A DNA stretch of 19,575 bases from Oceanospirillales bacterium (GTDB lineage: Bacteria; Pseudomonadota; Gammaproteobacteria; Xanthomonadales; SZUA-36). The stretch spans positions 1 through 19,575 of the forward strand of contig QIKG01000118.1 of NCBI GenBank assembly GCA_003232965.1, read 5' to 3'. Of this stretch, positions 9,467 to 14,302 are shown piece by piece. The translations under genes and the position numbers were made by a program. Below the pieces are notes generated by a model. That model ran no database searches. It worked only from the letters and a program-made list of their open reading frames with translations, and was not told where the DNA came from. Each line of letters begins with the position of its first letter. Within the stretch, counting starts at the first letter, position 1.

Positions 9467-9491
9467 AAAATATCTAACTAATGAGATTATT

Positions 9492-9785
9492 ATGTCAAAC
9501 CATAAAATGAGAGCAAGTGTTCAGGCAAAAAGGGACGCAGAGACAAGTGCATATAACGCAAGGGTATCTGCATCAAATAAGGAAAGCGGGTATATTCCTA
9601 GTGGGGCTGACTACTCATTAAAGGCTAAAGGTATAGCTGACTCAGTATCCAGGCGAGCTAATAAGCCTGCGCCTATTCCAGAATCATCCCCCAATCAAAC
9701 CACCAAGAAAGCAAATACAGGGTTTGGTAAGACCTTTAAAAATAGGACAGATACAATAGATAGGTTATCAGGGTTCGGCGATTAA
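9492..9785 (+). CDS. Small polar phage protein downstream of giant gene
   Basis: 97 aa, ATG start 25 bases after the giant gene, with only a weak GAGA-type ribosome-binding site. It is very polar: the N-terminal half is rich in Ala, Ser, Lys and Arg and probably helical, the middle is Pro/Ser rich (PAPIPESSPNQ), and it ends in FGKTFKNRTDTIDRL. No known domain, membrane segment or catalytic motif is seen. It is the last plus-strand gene before the convergent junction, so it belongs to the late transcript and is probably a minor virion or accessory protein. Confidence 0.7.
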   Translation: MSNHKMRASVQAKRDAETSAYNARVSASNKESGYIPSGADYSLKAKGIADSVSRRANKPAPIPESSPNQTTKKANTGFGKTFKNRTDTIDRLSGFGD

Positions 9786-9798
9786 TAACCATAGCTGG

Positions 9799-9888
9799 TC
9801 AACCGTAGAACAACTCGATCACTTCTATCCAAAACCATAGACCAAATGCCCCGGCTATCACATACGCAAACAGCTGCACTCTAGTCAC
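9799..9888 (-). CDS. 29-aa single-pass membrane peptide (GTG start)
   Basis: Starts at GTG (9886-9888) behind an AGGGG-type SD about 9 bases upstream and ends at TGA (9799-9801). The peptide is almost wholly one hydrophobic, aromatic-rich segment (FAYVIAGAFGLWFWIEVI) with a short polar start, as in single-pass inner-membrane micropeptides. It is the last gene of the minus-strand operon, 31 bases downstream of the preceding small gene. Its function is unknown. Confidence 0.6.
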   Translation of the reverse strand: MTRVQLFAYVIAGAFGLWFWIEVIELFYG

Positions 9889-9919
9889 ATCTCTTTCCCC
9901 TCTATACTTTATTCAGGGC

Positions 9920-10069
9920 CTACTTCAAACAGGTAAACCAAAACACACCCCTAACATAATCACCGCCAGTATCGACACATTTTGTATAATCAAAATAAAT
10001 AAAAGTTAAATATCCAGAAATTAAAATTGAAATTATGACTGATGCTACAGTTTCTTTTTTCCCCGTCAT
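9920..10069 (-). CDS. 49-aa membrane protein, translationally coupled
   Basis: The ATG at 10067-10069 overlaps the stop of the upstream 97-aa gene in an ATGA junction. An SD (AAAGAGG, 7 bases upstream) lies inside the end of that gene. After a short basic start (MTGKKET) there is one strong hydrophobic segment (VASVIISILISGYLTFIYF), then a short polar region with two cysteines. It is probably a single-pass inner-membrane protein. No family recognised. Confidence 0.75.
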   Translation of the reverse strand: MTGKKETVASVIISILISGYLTFIYFDYTKCVDTGGDYVRGVFWFTCLK

Positions 10070-10359
10070 TTTGATGCCTCTTTCCCAGCCGTGCTAGTTA
10101 TTGTTACCATTCTGTCTGCGTTTCTAAATTTGCAATTCTCGTAGATATGCTTTGTTCCATCTTTAAAAAATAGGACATTATCGGTTGAATACTCATAGGG
10201 AGGCGCCGTCTTGCATGCTATGTCACAGCCGATAATAGTGATTGTCCGCCTTCCAGTAATTGCCCATTTTAACCTCGTTCTAAGCCAATAGCATGAATGT
10301 ACAATAAAACTAAGTAGGGATAGGCTGAACACTTTAAATTTGTTTTTTAGATATGTCAT
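10066..10359 (-). CDS. Small membrane-anchored hypothetical protein
   Basis: 97 aa. The SD (TTAGGAG) is supplied by the last codons of the upstream gene, 6 bases before the ATG. Residues 8-27 (FKVFSLSLLSFIVHSCYWL) form a signal-anchor-like hydrophobic helix after a basic Lys-rich start, followed by a positive RTRLKWAITGRR stretch. Residues 40-90 look like beta strands with paired cysteines (GCDIACK) and the pattern VLFFKDGTKHIYENC. The stop overlaps the next gene's ATG by ATGA. No known function. Confidence 0.8.
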   Translation of the reverse strand: MTYLKNKFKVFSLSLLSFIVHSCYWLRTRLKWAITGRRTITIIGCDIACKTAPPYEYSTDNVLFFKDGTKHIYENCKFRNADRMVTITSTAGKEASK

Positions 10360-10360
10360 A

Positions 10361-10561
10361 TCAATCTCCTAAATCAATTTTATCAGGTATGTTATTAAAG
10401 TAATAATCTATATCTGCAAACCAATCCTTTGTGTGTTTAACGTCTACCAATTTTATCCTTTTTAATAAAGATTCTGCTGCAAGAGCGCGTTTTTTATGTG
10501 TATTGTATAACCTCCTTTTCTTTGTTGGCACAATACCTTCAATTTCATCATCTTCACCCAT
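10361..10561 (-). CDS. 66-aa basic hypothetical protein
   Basis: The start is taken as the second ATG (10559-10561; MGEDDE), because the AAAAAGG ribosome-binding site lies 8 bases before it but touches the first ATG at 10570 with no spacing. The protein has an acidic start, a basic middle (PTKKRRLYNTHKKR) and a C-terminal part with aromatic residues (DWFADIDYYFNN). Its last codons, for Leu-Gly-Asp, encode the SD of the next gene. No membrane segment or domain is recognised. Confidence 0.75.
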   Translation of the reverse strand: MGEDDEIEGIVPTKKRRLYNTHKKRALAAESLLKRIKLVDVKHTKDWFADIDYYFNNIPDKIDLGD

Positions 10562-10562
10562 A

Positions 10563-10805
10563 TTAATCATCCTTTTTCCCTTTATGTAATCGCGATACAG
10601 CTATAATAGTCAACAATATAAATAAACCAATGGTTACAGTGCGGCCTACGAGAAAGTCGACAACCATTGCCGCGGCCACTAGGAATAAACCCATAGACAA
10701 GATACTAACTATGAGAAAAATGATAGCTATTATGCAATGGCCTTTCTTCTTGGTGTCACTCATATCAACCACAGCTGCCAATTTCTTAATTTTGCTTTTG
10801 CTCAT
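10563..10805 (-). CDS. 80-aa double-pass membrane protein
   Basis: The start is taken as the ATG at 10803-10805 rather than the in-frame GTG at 10817. This ATG forms an ATGA overlap with the stop of the upstream 53-aa gene and has AGGTGG 8 bases upstream. After a basic 25-residue N-terminus come two hydrophobic segments (CIIAIIFLIVSILSMGLFLVA and VTIGLFILLTIIAV) joined by FLVGRT, and a basic tail (RLHKGKKDD), as in a small inner-membrane hairpin. It could be an exclusion or accessory membrane protein, but nothing in the sequence specifies which. Confidence 0.8.
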   Translation of the reverse strand: MSKSKIKKLAAVVDMSDTKKKGHCIIAIIFLIVSILSMGLFLVAAAMVVDFLVGRTVTIGLFILLTIIAVSRLHKGKKDD

Positions 10806-10963
10806 ATCTGCCACCACCTGCGTCCAATATCTCTCTCTACCGTGTCGCAGAGAATTCTGATATGTTCTTTTGGCATCCTGACCGTTGGGTTTCCAGGCTC
10901 ACTATACAGCTTAAGGTATCTGCGTATTTCCGTGATTAATAACCTAGCTTTGGTTTTGTTCAT
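10802..10963 (-). CDS. 53-aa basic hypothetical protein
   Basis: ATG at 10961-10963 with GGTGGA about 5 bases upstream; the TGA stop at 10802-10804 overlaps the next start (ATGA). The protein is basic, with a helical RRYLKLY segment, a central turn (SEPGNPTVRMP) and a Trp-pair end (GRRWWQI). Exact coupling to the downstream gene is the main evidence that it is real. No family recognised. Confidence 0.7.
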   Translation of the reverse strand: MNKTKARLLITEIRRYLKLYSEPGNPTVRMPKEHIRILCDTVERDIGRRWWQI

Positions 10964-11015
10964 TAACTTCCACCATGTCCTTAGTATCTGTAACTGTTAC
11001 TACTACATCTTTCAT
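10944..11015 (-). CDS. Possible 23-aa coupled peptide
   Basis: The ATG at 11013-11015 overlaps the stop of the upstream 70-aa gene (ATGA), and the TAG at 10944-10946 lies 20 bases inside the next gene. The peptide is acidic (MKDVVVTVTDTKDMVEV...). It has no SD of its own and would depend on termination-reinitiation. It may be a real micropeptide or only a coupling device that brings ribosomes to the 53-aa gene. Confidence 0.45.
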   Translation of the reverse strand: MKDVVVTVTDTKDMVEVNEQNQS

Positions 11016-11224
11016 AAGTTTTGTGCTGGTGTAGAATAATCTATATTTCCCTGCGAGACTGAGTAAACTTTTTTCTCATTATTTTTAAGGGCAACCTGTA
11101 TTAGCCCTGCCTTAGTTTTTTTAACTATAATACATTCAGCACCTATAAACTCACGTGCCTCCGCTACAACCCACAAATCCCCATCCATATTTACGGTACA
11201 CGGCGTTCCAGCAACTACATCCAT
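11012..11224 (-). CDS. 70-aa small hypothetical protein, beta-rich
   Basis: Strong SD (GAGGAGAAGGG) a few bases before the ATG at 11224. The alternating hydrophobic pattern (DLWVVAEAREFIG, ECIIVKKTKAGLIQVAL) suggests a small beta barrel of SH3/KOW-like type, but no family can be named. It ends in an ATGA overlap with a 23-aa peptide. It sits in the accessory part of the early operon, downstream of the recombination genes. Confidence 0.8.
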   Translation of the reverse strand: MDVVAGTPCTVNMDGDLWVVAEAREFIGAECIIVKKTKAGLIQVALKNNEKKVYSVSQGNIDYSTPAQNL

Positions 11225-11249
11225 TGTCCCTTCTCCTCATTTGGATTAC

Positions 11250-11870
11250 TCATTTCAATCTCAGATTATTTATAGCTAATTCAAGCCTGTTCATTAATTG
11301 TATTGTGCAGCAAGTCTCATCAACGATATCTGGCGATAGAAATGGTGCAGCAGCCTCGATTAGCTCATTAACTAGATCAACATATCTGTTATGTGATTCC
11401 TGAACTTTTAGTAATCCAGCATGGCTGTAAAGTTTTTTTAACTCAGTCCGTTCTTCATCTAAAATCGCATTTGCAAACTGTATGCAAAATTTATCTGCTG
11501 CTGGATGATTAAGACGATGCACATCATTCAGTTTTGCTATTTCAAGTATTTTTTCTGTATTCACCCTCCCCATCACTCCAAACATATACCTGACTTCTCT
11601 TGAGCTTAACGCTCTATCAAGCGTATATACATAATCAATATATCCAGCAAAACAATCGACATCTGTTTCATTGCCACCATTGCCTATCATGTTATCTATC
11701 AGTGCGATAGCGTCGTTACGCTCTTTTTGTGAGGAAAGTAATCCTGCCTTGGTGCATAGACATTTAAAGATATCACGCTCTAATCTTATTTCCATGTGGT
11801 AATCACACTCTCTGATCCATTTACCACCATCCTTATCGGGCGGCATACAACTACAGCTTGGCATTCCCAT
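11250..11870 (-). CDS. 206-aa helical early protein with Cys-rich N-terminus and internal duplication
   Basis: ATG behind a very strong SD (GAGGGGGGAG). The N-terminus is Cys-rich (CSC at 6-8, Cys22, His25, Cys37 and Cys39), which could form a metal site. The remainder is helical. Residues 36-62 and 145-171 resemble each other (KCLCTKAGLLSSQKERN and KKLYSHAGLLKVQESHN, each followed by a Leu/Ile-rich helix), which points to an internal duplication. No catalytic motif or membrane segment. The family is not recognised. It follows a 35-aa membrane peptide with a 13-base gap and precedes the small beta-rich gene. Confidence 0.85.
   Translation of the reverse strand: MGMPSCSCMPPDKDGGKWIRECDYHMEIRLERDIFKCLCTKAGLLSSQKERNDAIALIDNMIGNGGNETDVDCFAGYIDYVYTLDRALSSREVRYMFGVMGRVNTEKILEIAKLNDVHRLNHPAADKFCIQFANAILDEERTELKKLYSHAGLLKVQESHNRYVDLVNELIEAAAPFLSPDIVDETCCTIQLMNRLELAINNLRLK
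11358..11765 (-). repeat. Internal duplication within the 206-aa protein
   Basis: Two units of about 27 residues (36-62 and 145-171) share K-x-L-x-x-x-AGLL-x-x-Q followed by an amphipathic helix. They are about 80 residues apart. Similarity is moderate and confined to the protein level. Confidence 0.5.
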
Positions 11871-11883
11871 AATTACTCCCCCC

Positions 11884-11991
11884 TCAAAAGTACCAGACAG
11901 TCAATTCAGCCAGGGCGATAACTCCGGCCCATAGGATGACTACTGCATAGAACAGTGGCCTGAAGCTTTCTATTCCTCTTGGTTGTTTCAT
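11884..11991 (-). CDS. 35-aa single-pass membrane peptide
   Basis: ATG at 11989-11991 with a clear SD (TTAGGAG, 6 bases upstream) that lies inside the last codons of the upstream gene. A short basic start (MKQPRGIESFRP) is followed by one hydrophobic segment (LFYAVVILWAGVIALAEL) and an aromatic end (TVWYF). It is probably a single-pass inner-membrane micropeptide. The SD/start cassette is nearly identical to the one before the 97-aa membrane protein at 10066-10359. Confidence 0.75.
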   Translation of the reverse strand: MKQPRGIESFRPLFYAVVILWAGVIALAELTVWYF

Positions 11992-11992
11992 A

Positions 11993-12178
11993 TTAATCTC
12001 CTAAATTATGTTTTCTTCTCATCCTAAAAATAAAATCCTCATATTCCTTCACCGTAACAAGAATATCTAACATGGCACTAAGTTCAGCAATTTGTGTTTT
12101 CAATTCCTTATTCTCGTGCACCAGCTCTCGGCACCAGTTATCCACTTCCTTTCTGCTTAATACCGCTGGATTAGTCAT
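11993..12178 (-). CDS. 61-aa helical protein with MTNPxVLxRKEVD N-terminus
   Basis: The start is taken as the ATG at 12176-12178 (MTNPAVL), not the one at 12196, because it matches the start of the neighbouring paralog-like gene and has GGAA 7 bases upstream. It overlaps the end of that gene by 8 bases. Residues 1-13 (MTNPAVLSRKEVD) nearly repeat the start of the upstream gene. Residues 20-40 form a coiled coil (ELVHENKELKTQIAELSAML), and the C-terminus is basic (FRMRRKHNLGD). It could be a small DNA-binding or adaptor protein; function unknown. Confidence 0.75.
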   Translation of the reverse strand: MTNPAVLSRKEVDNWCRELVHENKELKTQIAELSAMLDILVTVKEYEDFIFRMRRKHNLGD

Positions 12179-12314
12179 CTTCAGTTTCCGCAACATTTAT
12201 CATTTCAGTCATATCAACCTCCTTAGTTAGCGGGGGTTTGCCGTAAAATATTTTCCATGGATCCGCGCGTAACCGATCAACTTCCTTTCTCGTTAATACC
12301 ACTGGATTAGTCAT
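12171..12314 (-). CDS. 47-aa protein sharing the MTNPxVLxRKEVD start; possible fusion
   Basis: The start is taken as the ATG at 12312-12314, which is 2 bases after the stop of the upstream gene and has AAAGG 9 bases upstream. The longer in-frame reading from 12356 would overlap that gene without an SD. Residues 1-13 (MTNPVVLTRKEVD) match the next gene. The rest (RLRADPWKIFYGKPPLTKEVD) has no recognised family. A consensus SD plus ATG lies in frame near the end and could start a 13-aa product. It looks like a truncated paralog fused to the tail of another gene. Confidence 0.65.
   Translation of the reverse strand: MTNPVVLTRKEVDRLRADPWKIFYGKPPLTKEVDMTEMINVAETEDD
12210..12222 (-). promoter_or_regulatory. 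Consensus SD plus ATG inside the 47-aa gene
   Basis: On the minus strand GGAGG (12218-12222) is followed after 5 bases by an in-frame ATG (12210-12212), which would give a 13-aa product starting MTEMINV. The GGAGGTTGATATGA sequence is identical to the ribosome-binding site and start of the 70-aa gene at 18773-18985. It is therefore either an internal start or the remnant of a lost gene's start. Confidence 0.6.
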
Positions 12315-12316
12315 TT

Positions 12317-12505
12317 TCAATAGCCTTTCTTTGATAAGTCGCTTATCTTCCCACAATGCTTACAGTACATCGTGGCGTATGCCCAGAAACCAGCAATACC
12401 CATATCTGACTGTCCTTTTGTAGGCTTAATTCCCTGTTCTGCCTTACACGTCCAATCGTGATCGCCCATAAAGCATAATATTTTCCTAAATATCTTCATC
12501 TTCAA
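12317..12505 (-). CDS. 62-aa zinc-ribbon-like phage protein
   Basis: ATG at 12505 lies within the end of the upstream gene (20-base overlap), with GAGG 9 bases upstream; a second ATG at 12499 is possible. The layout is typical of small phage zinc-binding proteins: CFMGDHDWTC near the N-terminus (Cys11, His16, Cys20), a Gly-rich middle, and YCKHCGK (Cys48, Cys51) near the end. It would bind one zinc ion and may act as a small adaptor or nucleic-acid-binding protein. The CxxHDW / YCxxCGK layout is common in early regions of phages of Gram-negative bacteria; the exact role is unknown. Confidence 0.8.
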   Translation of the reverse strand: MKMKIFRKILCFMGDHDWTCKAEQGIKPTKGQSDMGIAGFWAYATMYCKHCGKISDLSKKGY

Positions 12506-13181
12506 TTTCCTCTACGAATTTAACGCTACTACCAGTGGGGCTGAAAAAATGGTTTCCCGCAAGCTGGCCACCTCCGCTTTCAGGGACGTAAATAACTCTC
12601 GGTTCGCGTTTCTCTTCGATACCACTAAAACACCCATTCACGAAACTGGATAGATCCTTAGTCTTTGTTACTGGCGCTATTTCATCCCAGGGCATCAATC
12701 GCGCCCAACTGTTCAGCCTACAAAAGTATTTTCCGTCAACAACCCCCCTGTATTCTCGCGCATCCGGTCTCCATTCTCCGTCATCTTTATGTTTAACCTG
12801 CACCAGTTCACCTACTTTAGCTTTCCATTCCTTTAGACCGCCATGAAGCTGTTTGACCTCTTTTTTGATTGGTGCTATTTCATCCCAGCCATTCAGCATC
12901 CCAGAGCTATCTCTACATATATACTTCCCTTCAAACATACCCCGGTACCTGCATCCGTAATCTTTAAACGGTGCGCCTGCTGTTTTAACCAGTACCGGCT
13001 CCCCTACCTCAGCCGCCCATTCTTCCGCTTCCTCGACAAGGCGATATCTTTCACCCCTAATTACACTAATATTGTCAGTTTTTGCCCATGTTCGGTCTAG
13101 TATCCTATACCGCTCAACATACTTGCCATCCTCAAATGCCTGCGCTGTCTCAACAAAACTTAAATCTGTGTACTTTTTCAT
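12486..13181 (-). CDS. 231-aa protein with tandem RYRG-GKYxCR-WDEIAP repeats
   Basis: ATG at 13181 in an ATGA overlap with the upstream stop; SD AAGGAAA. Two tandem units of about 53 residues are clear. Unit A (54-106) runs EWAAEVGEPVLVK, then RYRGMFEGKYICR, then GWDEIAPI. Unit B (118-171) runs EWKAKVGELVQVK, then EYRGVVDGKYFCR, then PWDEIAPV. The beta-rich pattern with a conserved Trp-Asp-Glu-Ile end suggests two small SH3-like or barrel domains. Residues 1-50 are a partial, diverged look-alike (FEDGKYVERYRI). The last 55 residues are a Gly/Ser and acidic tail (EEIEDEDI). No enzyme motif. Function unknown. Confidence 0.85.
   Translation of the reverse strand: MKKYTDLSFVETAQAFEDGKYVERYRILDRTWAKTDNISVIRGERYRLVEEAEEWAAEVGEPVLVKTAGAPFKDYGCRYRGMFEGKYICRDSSGMLNGWDEIAPIKKEVKQLHGGLKEWKAKVGELVQVKHKDDGEWRPDAREYRGVVDGKYFCRLNSWARLMPWDEIAPVTKTKDLSSFVNGCFSGIEEKREPRVIYVPESGGGQLAGNHFFSPTGSSVKFVEEIEDEDI
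12669..13022 (-). repeat. Tandem ~53-residue domain duplication
   Basis: Two units at residues 54-106 and 118-171 of the 231-aa protein share EW-x-A-x-VGE-x-V-x-VK, YRG-x-x-x-GKY-x-CR and WDEIAP. About half of the aligned positions match. Confidence 0.85.
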
Positions 13182-13420
13182 GTTATTTCCTTAGTCCAAT
13201 TTATGTCGAAATCTAGCATAGCTTTCTCTGGGCTGTCACCAAAACCGGCAACGCCGTCATGTAGATTGTCACCGTAAAGAGCGCACCATTGATCCCCATC
13301 AATATATATTTTAGGCTTGTGTATAACGCTGGGTCTTGCTTGCTGCTCTGCGGCGCGACACGCCAACTCAGCAGCGTTCCATTGTCCATTCAGTATTCCT
13401 TGTTCGGTTGCGTAGCTCAT
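13178..13420 (-). CDS. 80-aa conserved phage protein (DGxQWCALYGDNL type)
   Basis: The start is taken as the ATG at 13418-13420 (MSYATEQG), with SD TAGGGAG 7 bases upstream, not the ATG at 13456, which lies inside the preceding gene. The motif YIDGDQWCALYGDNLHDGVAG followed by FGDSPEKAMLDFDINW belongs to a small protein family often seen in early regions of enterobacterial phages. The C-terminal SPEKAMLDFD resembles the HicB-like fold's helix, but no HicA partner is present. The stop overlaps the 231-aa gene (ATGA). Function unknown. Confidence 0.85.
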   Translation of the reverse strand: MSYATEQGILNGQWNAAELACRAAEQQARPSVIHKPKIYIDGDQWCALYGDNLHDGVAGFGDSPEKAMLDFDINWTKEIT

Positions 13421-13436
13421 GTTATTGCTCCCTAAT

Positions 13437-13646
13437 TTATGGCTGCTCAACAGCACTATTAAGCAGGTCTATTCGTACGTCTACTCTATCCCCTACAAAT
13501 TTTTCATTATGGTCAAGTCTAGCATTTGTTCTTCCAGCAACAATAACGCCACAGGCCCAATTATCGCCTACCATATCTACGCACATAACAAAGACGCCTT
13601 TACGGGGGTGATTAATCAAATATGTTTTACCGTTTTCTAGTTTCAT
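13437..13646 (-). CDS. 69-aa small early phage protein
   Basis: ATG at 13646 in an ATGA overlap with the upstream 56-aa gene; SD AGGGGAA. The protein is beta-rich (KTYLINHPRKGVFVMCVDMVG, then WACGVIVAGRTNA), with a C-terminal segment RVDVRIDLLNSA. No catalytic motif or membrane segment. It could be a small barrel or a nucleic-acid-associated protein. I do not recognise the family. Confidence 0.8.
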   Translation of the reverse strand: MKLENGKTYLINHPRKGVFVMCVDMVGDNWACGVIVAGRTNARLDHNEKFVGDRVDVRIDLLNSAVEQP

Positions 13647-13813
13647 GTTATTCCCCTATTACTAGCATCCCATATCCATGCGTGCTGATAGATAGACCAC
13701 CAGATACTTTCGCCGCGTTTGTGTAGTAGCCGCTTTCTTTTTGGGCTTCTCACGACCCTAAAGTGGCCAAGCTTTATATCTTCCATTTCTAGTTCTTCTG
13801 GATCTTCAGTCAT
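13643..13813 (-). CDS. 56-aa basic Trp-rich protein
   Basis: ATG at 13811-13813 with only a weak GAG site; an ATG three codons upstream (13822) is the alternative. The stop overlaps the next gene's start (ATGA), which supports the frame. An acidic N-terminus (TEDPEELEMEDIK) leads to a basic stretch (RVVRSPKRKRLLHKR) and a Trp-rich end (SIWWSIYQHAWIW). The basic/aromatic mix suggests nucleic-acid or membrane-surface contact; not identified. Confidence 0.75.
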   Translation of the reverse strand: MTEDPEELEMEDIKLGHFRVVRSPKRKRLLHKRGESIWWSIYQHAWIWDASNRGIT

Positions 13814-13840
13814 GATATTCATCTCAGGTCTTGTGTTTCA

Positions 13841-14302
13841 TCAGAAAGGAGGAGGTTCATTCCCCGGCCCGCCGAGAGCGGCTGGTATCTGATCATTTAG
13901 TTCAGGCTCAGATGCCCCCAGGTCAGCCTGTGCGGCATCCTGCTGCACGTTCGTCGTTTGCTGCGGCCTATCCCCTAACATCTGCATATCTCTTGCTACA
14001 ACCTCAGTAGTGTAGCGATCCTGGCCATCATTGCCTTGCCATTTACGTGTCTGTAATTTCCCTTCGATATAGACCTTGCTGCCCTTTTCCAGATATTTCC
14101 CGATAATTTCAGCTAATTTGCCGAATGCGACTATCCGTATCCACTCAGTTTTTTCCCTTTTCTCACCTGTCTGTTTGTCTTTCCATGATTCTGATACAGC
14201 GATAGAAAAGTTTGCCATGGCGTTCCCGCCTTCTGAATATCGAACTTCAGGGTCTTTTCCAAGATTCCCTATACATATCATTTTGTTTATGCCGCTCATC
14301 AT
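13841..14302 (-). CDS. ssb: Single-stranded DNA-binding protein
   Basis: 153 aa SSB with an N-terminal OB fold (about 5-110): INKMICIGNLGKDPEVRYSE, then ANFSIAVSESWKDKQTGEK, WIRIVAFGKLAEIIGKYLEKG, and YIEGKLQTRKWQ. A Gln/Pro-rich linker follows, and the C-terminal tip is NEPPPF. In bacterial SSBs the acidic tip ending in PF recruits partner proteins; here the tip is less acidic than the usual DDDIPF. The start is the first of two ATGs, because it overlaps the upstream stop (ATGA) and has GAGG 7 bases upstream. It closes the recombination cassette and would coat the single strands made by the exonuclease, for use by the ERF annealing protein. Confidence 0.97.
   Translation of the reverse strand: MMSGINKMICIGNLGKDPEVRYSEGGNAMANFSIAVSESWKDKQTGEKREKTEWIRIVAFGKLAEIIGKYLEKGSKVYIEGKLQTRKWQGNDGQDRYTTEVVARDMQMLGDRPQQTTNVQQDAAQADLGASEPELNDQIPAALGGPGNEPPPF

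Larger units (their letters stand above)
12140..12314 (-). repeat. Repeated gene-start module MTNPxVLxRKEVD
   Basis: The first 39 bases of the genes starting at 12314 and 12178 differ at only about four positions and encode MTNPVVLTRKEVD and MTNPAVLSRKEVD. The copies occupy 12276-12314 and 12140-12178. After residue 13 the two proteins are unrelated. This is a recent duplication of a gene start, or a domain shared by recombination. Confidence 0.8.

Noticed and set aside
9763..9790. GGTTAT / ATAACC inverted repeat as a terminator
   Set aside because: Short six-base stem, 16-base loop and no run of T on either side.
13178..13420. HicB-type antitoxin
   Set aside because: The C-terminal half has a vaguely similar helix, but no HicA toxin gene lies beside it and no DNA-binding domain is present.
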